DNA of 22,705 bases from positions 1 to 22,705 of the forward strand of contig JALTLI010000059.1 of NCBI GenBank assembly GCA_027005635.1, in the 5' to 3' direction. A model generated the notes under the pieces. It had not been told where the DNA came from and searched no databases. It saw only the letters and a list, made by a program, of their open reading frames with translations. Made by a program: the position numbers and the translations under genes. Shown here in pieces: positions 1 to 6,573 of the stretch (the first letter of the stretch is position 1; each line of letters begins with the position of its first letter). The DNA is from Alphaproteobacteria bacterium (GTDB lineage: Bacteria > Pseudomonadota > Alphaproteobacteria > UBA2136 > JALTLI01).

Positions 1-442
1 GTGGCGCAGAAAGAGTTATTTCAATTTGTTCACCAAGAAGTAAGCGAGATTTAATATCTGGCAAAATATCTAATTGAGCTGGTGGTATTTTAGAGCTAAC
101 AAGCAATGCCCCATTAATACTTTTAACATGGTTAAAGCTATGAAAAAGCTGTTCTTGTTCTGGCTTAGAAAGTGTTTCTAAATCCTCTGCATAAATATGA
201 GTTATTTGATTAGAAAAATTAGTAATATCTTTAAAATTAACGGCATCAACCATTTGTTTCCACACAGCTACAAGATGGCTTTTACCAGTACCAGCTTCAC
301 CATAAATAACAACAACATCGCCATTATTTTGTAAATTATTTATAGCTTGTAAGGCATTTTTATTACCACTATTTTGCATGAAATTTTCTGCAGAAAAATC
401 TGTATTTATGGGAAAATTTAGTGCCATTTGGTTTTTAGTCAT
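1..442 (-). CDS. hdaA: HdaA/Hda-type DnaA-related ATPase, 5' part only (cut by window edge)
   Basis: A minus-strand reading frame runs open from position 442 to the window edge, about 147 codons, with its 3' end outside the window. The translation starts MTKNQMALNFP, like the QLALDLP opening of Hda proteins. It contains a Walker A motif (GEAGTGKSHL) and a stretch reading LLVSSKIPPAQL followed by LPDIKSRL, which matches the sensor region of DnaA/Hda AAA+ domains. There is room for the AAA+ domain only, with no DnaA domain I or II before it. In the family, Hda works with the DNA-loaded sliding clamp to promote ATP hydrolysis by DnaA and limit re-initiation. The start overlaps the stop of the upstream DUF2066-like gene by 8 bases, which suggests translational coupling. 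A second ATG five codons later is possible, and neither has a clear ribosome-binding site. DnaA itself is unlikely because the N-terminal domains are absent. Confidence 0.85.
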   Translation of the reverse strand, partial: MTKNQMALNFPINTDFSAENFMQNSGNKNALQAINNLQNNGDVVVIYGEAGTGKSHLVAVWKQMVDAVNFKDITNFSNQITHIYAEDLETLSKPEQEQLFHSFNHVKSINGALLVSSKIPPAQLDILPDIKSRLLLGEQIEITLSAP

Positions 443-1532
443 TTTTGAAACTAACCCACCACAAAGATCCCTTAAATGAAAGCTGTAACCCATTTGAAGT
501 CATCACATTTGCTAAATTTTGCGCATCTCCGAAATAACTAACTTCAAATAATGAATTTTCAATATTTAGTACTCGGAGTTGAACTTTATCTACTGTATTA
601 AAACTTTCAATTAAAGATGTTAATTTTTCTAAATCTGTTGCAGATTTTGGTGAAAAACGAATAAAAACTTTACCTTGTTCTTTTAGTTGAACTACACCAG
701 ATTTTTGCCATTCTTGCTCTAGTTTTTGGTAAGTAAGAAGCGCCATTTTATTTAAGGCAACAGGCATTGTTTCATTATAATCAACTGGATACTGAACAAT
801 TGTAGTATTTAAGCTATTATTTCCATACCAGCGGTTTTCACTTTCTAGTACTGCTTGAGAATTATCATAGAATGTTCTTAATCTGCTAACTATTACGCCA
901 TCAGATGAATATTGTTTTGCTAAATCTAACAAAACATCTTCTGCGCCTAAGTTCACCATTTCGGCAGTTATATTGGTAACTTCACTCATATCGCCAATTG
1001 GTAGAGTGAAATTTAATAGATGTTGATTAGAATCAATACTACTTAATGCTGTGCGCCATTTGTTATCTTTGTCCCACAGTAATAATCGAGTATCTGTATC
1101 CATTAATGGCAAAACTAACAGCTTTAATTTTTTTGATTCTGCATAGGGAATTTTTAATTCATGAAGTAAATTACGCACCATATTTTTATTAAAAAATAAA
1201 TTCAGAGTTAAGTTGTAGCGCGGTGATGTTTGCTCTTTAACAATAATAAATTTTTCTAAAATATTATTCCAGTTGACGTTAGCTATTACATCTTCATGGC
1301 GCACCCATTCTTCTTGCGGAGTAATATTCTGTAATAGTTGATTAAAACCTTGCTTGGTAGCTTTTTTTACAGCTAAATCTCTTTTTTTAGAAACATTTCC
1401 ACCTGAAGGTAAAGATATTGTTATATTTTCTATTACATAAGGGCTTTCTTGCGCCATAGCAGAAAAAAGTGGGGCAACAGCGCCACTAATTAACAATGTT
1501 ATTAACATAATATGTTTATATATTTTTTTCAT
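435..1532 (-). CDS. Exported DUF2066-like protein of unknown function
   Basis: I place the start at the ATG at 1532 (365 codons) rather than the one five codons upstream, because an AAAAAGGAT ribosome-binding site lies just before it and none precedes the other. The product begins with a signal peptide (lysines, then a hydrophobic stretch) with a likely cleavage after A-M-A at residues 25-27. The mature start (YVIENITISLP, then a charged segment, then AVKKATKQGFNQLL) resembles the DUF2066 family, in which an exported protein of unknown role often lies beside hda in alphaproteobacteria. No catalytic motif is visible. The protein is probably periplasmic or membrane-associated. The gene is directly coupled to hdaA (8-base overlap), and a divergent promoter region lies upstream. 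The family call rests on remembered pattern and synteny, and the biochemical function is unknown. Confidence 0.75.
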   Translation of the reverse strand: MKKIYKHIMLITLLISGAVAPLFSAMAQESPYVIENITISLPSGGNVSKKRDLAVKKATKQGFNQLLQNITPQEEWVRHEDVIANVNWNNILEKFIIVKEQTSPRYNLTLNLFFNKNMVRNLLHELKIPYAESKKLKLLVLPLMDTDTRLLLWDKDNKWRTALSSIDSNQHLLNFTLPIGDMSEVTNITAEMVNLGAEDVLLDLAKQYSSDGVIVSRLRTFYDNSQAVLESENRWYGNNSLNTTIVQYPVDYNETMPVALNKMALLTYQKLEQEWQKSGVVQLKEQGKVFIRFSPKSATDLEKLTSLIESFNTVDKVQLRVLNIENSLFEVSYFGDAQNLANVMTSNGLQLSFKGSLWWVSFKND

Positions 1533-1581
1533 AATCCTTTTTAACATAATTCTACAACTTTATTAATTATATTATTTAAAG

Positions 1582-1595
1582 ATATAGCGCTATAT
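1582..1595. repeat. 14-bp perfect palindrome in the divergent intergenic region
   Basis: The sequence ATATAGCGCTATAT is identical to its reverse complement. It lies about 50 bases before the start of the DUF2066-like gene and about 120 before the 63-residue gene. The GCGC core inside an almost pure A/T spacer makes it stand out. It could be an operator for a dimeric regulator or overlap a minus-strand promoter. The sequence alone cannot decide. Confidence 0.4.
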
Positions 1596-1640
1596 ATATC
1601 CTCTGCACAAAAAATGTTTAAAAAATAGGCAACTTTTATA

Positions 1641-1680
1641 TTGACAACTGCATACAAAACACGTAACTTAGTTTGTATAC
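1641..1680 (+). promoter_or_regulatory. Putative sigma70-like promoter with an overlapping dyad, for the 63-residue gene
   Basis: A consensus -35 hexamer TTGACA (1641-1646) is followed after 17 bases by TAACTT (1664-1669) as a moderate -10. This would give a leader of roughly 40 bases before the ATG at 1716. The -10 lies inside an inverted repeat with arms ATACAAA (1652-1658) and TTTGTAT (1672-1678) separated by 13 bases, a usual geometry for a repressor site. The right arm is part of GTTTGTATAC, which recurs near the promoter-like element at 18336-18365. Regulation by a repressor is inference. Confidence 0.45.
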
Positions 1681-1715
1681 GTATTTAATTATTATCAAAA
1701 TAAAGGGTAAAAAGA

Positions 1716-1907
1716 ATGAGAAGAACAGTTTTAAAAGGTTTACAATTACCAAAAGATTTAGCAAATGCTGATAATGCTAAGCTAACTCAAAGCACAATTT
1801 TACCTATACGTATGAACAGAGTTATTGGCGGATTTGATGAAGAATTACTTACTGTTATGGGTTGTGTAGAACAAGCCGAAACAAAAAAACAAACTAACGC
1901 TGCTTAG
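1716..1907 (+). CDS. Small orphan protein, 63 residues, unknown function
   Basis: I do not recognise this protein. It is hydrophilic, with a basic start (MRRTVLKGLQLPKDL), a central LPIRMNRVIGGFDEELL segment, one cysteine, and a lysine/threonine/alanine-rich tail. There is no signal peptide or membrane helix. Three signals support a real gene: AAAGGG about 8 bases before the ATG, a promoter-like element with consensus TTGACA upstream, and a strong intrinsic terminator about 17 bases after the stop. It is monocistronic and isolated between two minus-strand units. The nearby dyad suggests regulated expression. It could be a small regulator, a peptide-type effector, or a lineage-specific housekeeping protein, and nothing in the sequence favours one of these. 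Confidence 0.6.
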   Translation: MRRTVLKGLQLPKDLANADNAKLTQSTILPIRMNRVIGGFDEELLTVMGCVEQAETKKQTNAA

Positions 1908-1924
1908 TTTCCCCATTGAGCAAG

Positions 1925-1961
1925 GGATAAAAAAGAAGCCAACTGGCTTCTTTTTTTATCC
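1925..1961. terminator. Bidirectional intrinsic terminator between the 63-residue gene and holC
   Basis: A GC-containing stem GAAGCC (1935-1940) / GGCTTC (1945-1950) with loop AACT is flanked by six A on the left and seven T on the right. The A/T flanks extend the pairing to GGAT/ATCC with one bulged T. It can therefore end transcription in both directions. The holC stop codon lies within the right flank. Confidence 0.88.
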
Positions 1962-2408
1962 TTTTTTAACCCACTTACCGCTTTCATTGGCAAAATATGC
2001 AAGCTCTGCACCTTGCTTTTTATATTCAGACCAACGTTTACGTGCAGAATTTCTTTGAATATCACTCCCTTCAAAAATATCTAATACTCTATCATATTTT
2101 TCCATATCTTGTGCATTTGCCCCGCTAACTGTTATTAGAATATTAGCACTATTGGGGTTTTCTGTTGCTGTTGTTAAGGCAATTGGCGTTTCACACATTT
2201 TACCTTGTTCTATTAAATTATGAGGCAGAAATGATGTTGCAGAATATGTCCATAATGCGTCATTTAATTGTTGAATACGCTTTTCATTTTCACAACGTAA
2301 AACAATTTTATGCCCAGCAGATAGTACTTTTTCCAACAAACTAGGCAACGCCCCTGCAAGTGCAGAGGGCGTTGATTCCATAATTTGATAAAAAGTAATA
2401 TTGCTCAC
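1956..2408 (-). CDS. holC: DNA polymerase III chi subunit
   Basis: This 150-residue protein matches HolC in length and pattern. It opens with MSNITFYQI, has an LWTYSATSFLPHNL segment, then ILITVSG, RVLDIFEG, ARKRWSEYKKQGAELAYF and a final GKWVKKG. Chi belongs to the clamp-loader complex, where it pairs with psi and contacts single-strand-binding protein on the lagging strand. The gene uses a GTG start at 2408 that shares one base with the TAG stop of pepA (TAGTG), so translation is probably coupled to pepA. The pepA-holC pairing is common in proteobacteria. A bidirectional terminator covers its stop codon. Confidence 0.88.
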   Translation of the reverse strand: MSNITFYQIMESTPSALAGALPSLLEKVLSAGHKIVLRCENEKRIQQLNDALWTYSATSFLPHNLIEQGKMCETPIALTTATENPNSANILITVSGANAQDMEKYDRVLDIFEGSDIQRNSARKRWSEYKKQGAELAYFANESGKWVKKG

Positions 2409-3895
2409 TATTTAGGATTATTTTCTAGGTAATTAACAAGTAAACGCACACCAAAACCACCTGCGCCTGTTACGGGGATATTACCGCCAATTTTATCTAT
2501 CATGGCAACACCTGCTATATCTAGGTGCGCCCACGGGGTATCACCTACAAATTTTTGTAAAAATGCAGCGGCGGTTGAAGATCCTCCGTAAGGAGAACTA
2601 CCCATGTTACCAATATCAGCAATTTTACTTTTTAGCATAGAGCCATATTTTTTGTTTACTGGTAGTCTCCAAAGATTTTCACCAGTAACTTCACCAGATT
2701 TTTTCAAAGCTTTAGCAATATTTGTGTGTTCAGTGAACATACCTGCGTAAGATCCACCAAGAGCAACCATACATGCACCAGTTAATGTTGCAATATCAAT
2801 TACTTCTGCTGGTTTTTCTTTATCTACTATATATGCTAGGGCATCACCTAAAACTAAACGACCTTCAGCATCAGTGTTACCAACTTCAACTGTTAAGCCT
2901 TTATAGCTGGTTAAAACATCACCTGGTAAAAATGCATTTTCAGATATCATGTTTACAACACAACCACAAACACCAATTACATTTACTTTACTTTTACGTT
3001 TTGCTAATGCTTTCATCATACCCATAACTGCACCTGCACCACCCATATCTGCTTTCATGTGGAGCATTCCTGCTGCTGGTTTAATATCGTAACCACCCGT
3101 ATCGAACATTACGCCTTTACCAACTACTGCTTTATATGGTGCTTTACCATTACCGTTATATTTCATAACAATTAAACGGCTTTCTTGAGCTGATCCCTGC
3201 CCTACAGCAAGTAACATACCCATACCAAGTTTTTTAAGTTCTTTTTCACCTAGTATTTGTACTGATATTTTATCTTTTTTAAGATCTTTGGCAGTTTTTA
3301 CCATTAAATCTGGGTTTGCAAAATTTGCTGGAAGGTTAACCAAATCACGAGTAATATTAACCCCTTCCATTAAAGCATTTACATTTTTAATTACAGTTTT
3401 TAAAGCAGGTGATTTTTCATCTTCTACAATTAAGATTAACTTTTCAAATGCTGATTGCTGGTGTTTTTTCTGATTAGTTAAAAACCTATCAAAACGATAC
3501 ATTGCTAAATGTATTCCTTCTGCAAAACTTTCTGCTATATCTTGTTCTGCTAGTTTTGTTTTTTCAAATATAATTGAACTACTTACTACACCAGTTGTAT
3601 CTAAGGCTTTACCACTTGCTATTCCTGCTAAGCGCCAACTATCTATATTGGCTTGGTTAATATCACCCATACCAACTACTACTACTTGGCTTATTTCATT
3701 ACTTACAGGTGCATTTATTATAAAAACTTCTTCTTCACCACCCTGAAAACGACTATTTTTAATAGCTTTACTAATTGCCGAACCACATGTTTTATCAATA
3801 ACTTTTGCATAGGGTAAAAGGTCTCCTCCACTTTTGGCGAATAGTACGATACAATCAGAATTAAGGTTGTTTTTAGTAGAAGTAGTTATTTGCAT
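2408..3895 (-). CDS. pepA: Leucyl aminopeptidase (cytosol aminopeptidase, M17)
   Basis: The 495-residue protein has the M17 two-domain layout, with an N-terminal domain to about residue 175 and a C-terminal catalytic domain. It removes N-terminal residues from peptides using two divalent metal ions. The ligands and catalytic residues align with those of E. coli PepA: K260, D265, K272 (in YDIKP), D283 (KADMGGA), and D342, E344 and R346 in NTDAEGRLVLGDAL. All are present, so the enzyme should be active. An AAGGA sequence precedes the start. It is the first gene of a unit with holC and is divergent from lptF across a 91-base spacer. Some family members also bind DNA, and nothing here shows that. 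Confidence 0.95.
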   Translation of the reverse strand: MQITTSTKNNLNSDCIVLFAKSGGDLLPYAKVIDKTCGSAISKAIKNSRFQGGEEEVFIINAPVSNEISQVVVVGMGDINQANIDSWRLAGIASGKALDTTGVVSSSIIFEKTKLAEQDIAESFAEGIHLAMYRFDRFLTNQKKHQQSAFEKLILIVEDEKSPALKTVIKNVNALMEGVNITRDLVNLPANFANPDLMVKTAKDLKKDKISVQILGEKELKKLGMGMLLAVGQGSAQESRLIVMKYNGNGKAPYKAVVGKGVMFDTGGYDIKPAAGMLHMKADMGGAGAVMGMMKALAKRKSKVNVIGVCGCVVNMISENAFLPGDVLTSYKGLTVEVGNTDAEGRLVLGDALAYIVDKEKPAEVIDIATLTGACMVALGGSYAGMFTEHTNIAKALKKSGEVTGENLWRLPVNKKYGSMLKSKIADIGNMGSSPYGGSSTAAAFLQKFVGDTPWAHLDIAGVAMIDKIGGNIPVTGAGGFGVRLLVNYLENNPK

Positions 3896-3986
3896 AGCTG
3901 GCTAGTTCCTTATTTTTATATTTCTTTTAAACGCTTTTTAGCATATAACTTTATACATATAAAAGCCAAATAAAAGTACTATATAA

Positions 3987-5072
3987 GTGAAAATTTTAAA
4001 AAGTTATTTATTTAAAGATTTAATAAAGCCAACTATTGTGGCCTTATTTATTATGCTTTCTATTGTTTGGCTTATGCAATCACTACGTTTTATGGATATG
4101 ATTGTAAATAAAGGCCTAGATATGGGAACTTTTTTATGGGTTACCGCTTTAATAATACCTTCTCTATTAATTGTAATTTTACCTTTAGCAATTTTTACTG
4201 GAAGTTGTGTATCATTTAAACGTTTAAATGATACACATGAATTACCCGCTTTAATGAGCGCTGGCATTTCAAAATTTCAAATAATACGTCCTGCATTAAT
4301 TGGAGCAATTATTGTTGCTTTATTAGGCTATTTAATCTCCTTGTATTTAATGCCACTTGGTATGCGAACTTTTAAAACTATGCAACATAATTTGCGCTCT
4401 ATGGGGGGGAATTTATTGCTAGAAGAAGGTACTTTTAATCAAATTGGTTCAAACATGATGGTATATGTTAAAAAAAGAGACAAAAACCGTCATTTAGAAG
4501 GTCTGCTAGTTCATGATACAAGGCATAAAGATAAACCAGTAACATGGATGGCAAGTGAAGGAAAAATCACCTTTAATAAGGAGGGATACCCAAGACTGGT
4601 TTTAAAAAATGGTAGCCGACAAGAAGTAACCGCCGAACGTTTAAGTATGTTAGAATTTAGCGAACATACCTTAGATATAACTAAAAAAGTTAATAAGCCA
4701 GAAGTAAGATTTTTAGGCAGAGAAGAACGCTATATAAATGAACTTATTAATGTAAAAAATATTACACCCAAACAAAAAAATCAATTTAAAGCAGAGCTAC
4801 ACAAAAGATTTTTATGGCCATTAACCCCCATACCGTTAGTTTTACTTGCTGGTGTATTTTTAATTCGCTCATCTTATAACAGAAGAGGCATTTCTAGACA
4901 GCTTATTTCTTGTAGTATTTTAGCAATTTTTTATCAGGCATTATTAATGACAGCCAATAATATTTCCGCAAAAGGTAATATTTATGTTTTATATGGTCAA
5001 TGGCTGTTACCACTTAGTGTTTCTGCTATTTGTTTTTATGTTTTATTAAAAAATGGAGAAAATAATGCGTAA
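3987..5072 (+). CDS. lptF: LPS export permease LptF
   Basis: This 361-residue inner-membrane protein opens with MKILKSYLFKDLIKP, like YjgP/LptF. Hydrophobic segments lie at about residues 15-35, 50-75 and 95-120, then a periplasmic portion runs to about residue 265, followed by three more helices. This is the LptF/LptG arrangement of six helices around a beta-jellyroll. With LptG and the ATPase LptB (not in the window) it extracts lipopolysaccharide from the inner membrane and passes it to LptC/LptA. The start is GTG at 3987: an in-frame TAA lies immediately upstream, and the next ATG would cut into the first helix. The ribosome-binding site is weak. The gene overlaps lptG by 8 bases if lptG starts at 5065. 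Confidence 0.92.
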   Translation: MKILKSYLFKDLIKPTIVALFIMLSIVWLMQSLRFMDMIVNKGLDMGTFLWVTALIIPSLLIVILPLAIFTGSCVSFKRLNDTHELPALMSAGISKFQIIRPALIGAIIVALLGYLISLYLMPLGMRTFKTMQHNLRSMGGNLLLEEGTFNQIGSNMMVYVKKRDKNRHLEGLLVHDTRHKDKPVTWMASEGKITFNKEGYPRLVLKNGSRQEVTAERLSMLEFSEHTLDITKKVNKPEVRFLGREERYINELINVKNITPKQKNQFKAELHKRFLWPLTPIPLVLLAGVFLIRSSYNRRGISRQLISCSILAIFYQALLMTANNISAKGNIYVLYGQWLLPLSVSAICFYVLLKNGENNA

Positions 5073-6165
5073 AGGATTTTCACCAACTTTAGCTTTTTAT
5101 TTAGGCAAAAGATACCTGACTTCATTATTTCTAACTACAATTGTTCTTTCAACTCTTGTTTTTATTTTAGAAATTGTAGAAATTTCCAGAAAACTTGGCG
5201 CTAAGGAAGGAATTGAAAGTACTCTGGGCTTAAAATTAGTTCTACTTAAAATGCCTGATATGATTTTGCAGATTGTCCCATTTGTTATACTACTTGGAAC
5301 ACTAATCTGCTTTGCAAAACTTACAAAAGATCAAGAACTAACAGCTATACGTGCCTGTGGTTTACCAGCTAGGCAATTTTTAATTCCACCAATAATTGTA
5401 TGTCTTGCAATTGGAGCATTTAATATATTAGCGGTTAATCCACTTGCTGCAACTATGCTAAAACAATATGAACATATTCATAATGAAATTTTCCCTGGGA
5501 GTACCCAAGGCTTAGTAACAAGTGGCGGACAAATATGGTTAAAACAAAAAGAAAAAGATAGAGACATTTTAATTTATGCTCAAAATGTAATAAATAATGG
5601 TCATGAGCTAGAAAACGCAACATTATTTATTTTTAATGCTGATGGTAGTTTTAAAATGCGCATAGATACTCCTAAAATGAAACTAAAAGAACAACGCTGG
5701 GTGCTTAAAGATGTTGTAAAAATAGAGCCAAGAAAAGCAAGTAAAAAACAGCCAATATATATTTTGCCAACAAGCCTAAAGCCAGAAACAATTCGTAACA
5801 GTTTTACTTCGCCAAATACATTATCTGTTTGGCAGTTGCATAAATTTATTAAGTTACTTAAAAGTACTGGTTTTCCCAGCCAAAAGCATGAACTCTATTG
5901 GCAAAAACTTATGGCTTCACCTGCTCTAATATTAGCTATGTTTTTACTTGCTGCACCTTTTTCATTGCATTTTTCTCGGAGTAGAGGTACCGGTGTTCTT
6001 TTACTTTTAGGTTTATGTTTTGGCTTTTTATTCTACTTTTTTACTAACCTTGTAACAACCCAAGGTCTTTCCGGTGCTATTAGCCTTGCAGTTGCAGCTT
6101 GGTTGCCAACGGTTATTGCTGGATTTTTAGGTTTAGCATTTTTTCTTCATTTTAGGGAAGAATAA
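5065..6165 (+). CDS. lptG: LPS export permease LptG
   Basis: I chose the ATG at 5065 (366 codons) over the in-frame ATG at 5053 because GGAG (5055-5058) lies six bases before it, and the 5053 start would place that signal inside the gene. The protein begins MRKGFSPTLAFYLGKRYL and has the LptG/YjgQ layout: three helices, a periplasmic jellyroll around residues 125-265, then three helices. The helix end KLMASPALILAMFLLAAPFSL is typical of the family. It is the partner of LptF in the LptB2FG transporter. Its ATG lies within the lptF end (ATGCGTAA), so the two are almost certainly co-translated, which fits an equimolar complex. Confidence 0.93.
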   Translation: MRKGFSPTLAFYLGKRYLTSLFLTTIVLSTLVFILEIVEISRKLGAKEGIESTLGLKLVLLKMPDMILQIVPFVILLGTLICFAKLTKDQELTAIRACGLPARQFLIPPIIVCLAIGAFNILAVNPLAATMLKQYEHIHNEIFPGSTQGLVTSGGQIWLKQKEKDRDILIYAQNVINNGHELENATLFIFNADGSFKMRIDTPKMKLKEQRWVLKDVVKIEPRKASKKQPIYILPTSLKPETIRNSFTSPNTLSVWQLHKFIKLLKSTGFPSQKHELYWQKLMASPALILAMFLLAAPFSLHFSRSRGTGVLLLLGLCFGFLFYFFTNLVTTQGLSGAISLAVAAWLPTVIAGFLGLAFFLHFREE

Positions 6166-6177
6166 CAAGCTAAAAAG

Positions 6178-6573
6178 ATGAAAACAATACTTGTAATAGA
6201 AGATACTCCTCATATTTTAAAAGAGCTTTTAGCCATGCTAAAAAAAGAGTTTTCAGATTGTAAAATTATTGCTTTTACAGATGGTTTTGATGCAGGAGAA
6301 TATTTATTAGATAGTAACAATAAAGTAGATATTATTGTATCTGATAATTTAATGCCCAAATGGACAGGCAAGCGTTTGTTTGAAGAAATAACAACTAACC
6401 ATACATTTAATAAATATAAAAATACTCCGTTTATTTTTCAAACAAGTGTGCCAGATGATGTTATTCATTTAACTTATGAAAACCTAAATGTAAGAGTTTT
6501 AAACAAGTATCACCAACCTATTAAACAAGCGATTAATGAGTTTTTGCACAGTAATTTAACCAACAAAAACTAG
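6178..6573 (+). CDS. Single-domain response regulator (receiver only)
   Basis: The 131 residues form one receiver domain with no output domain. The acidic pair E8/D9 (LVIEDT), the phospho-acceptor D56 (VSDNLMPKWTG), T89 (FQTS) and the conserved lysine K110 (VLNKYH) are all visible, so phosphorylation is expected. The usual proline after the lysine is displaced (KYHQP). It starts 12 bases after lptG with no terminator between, so it is probably read from the lptFG promoter. It ends head-on with mutL, the two stops overlapping in CTAG. Such proteins pass phosphate or control partners by direct contact. No histidine kinase is present nearby, so its pathway is unknown. A link to LPS export is only suggested by position. 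Confidence 0.87.
   Translation: MKTILVIEDTPHILKELLAMLKKEFSDCKIIAFTDGFDAGEYLLDSNNKVDIIVSDNLMPKWTGKRLFEEITTNHTFNKYKNTPFIFQTSVPDDVIHLTYENLNVRVLNKYHQPIKQAINEFLHSNLTNKN

Noticed and set aside
2773..3027. Plus-strand open frame of 84 codons inside pepA
   Set aside because: It is antisense to the strongly conserved catalytic domain of PepA and has a low-complexity Leu/His/Gln composition typical of a shadow frame. It also lacks a ribosome-binding site.
5053..5064. Upstream ATG of lptG
   Set aside because: The GGAG at 5055-5058 overlaps this ATG and is correctly placed only for the ATG at 5065.
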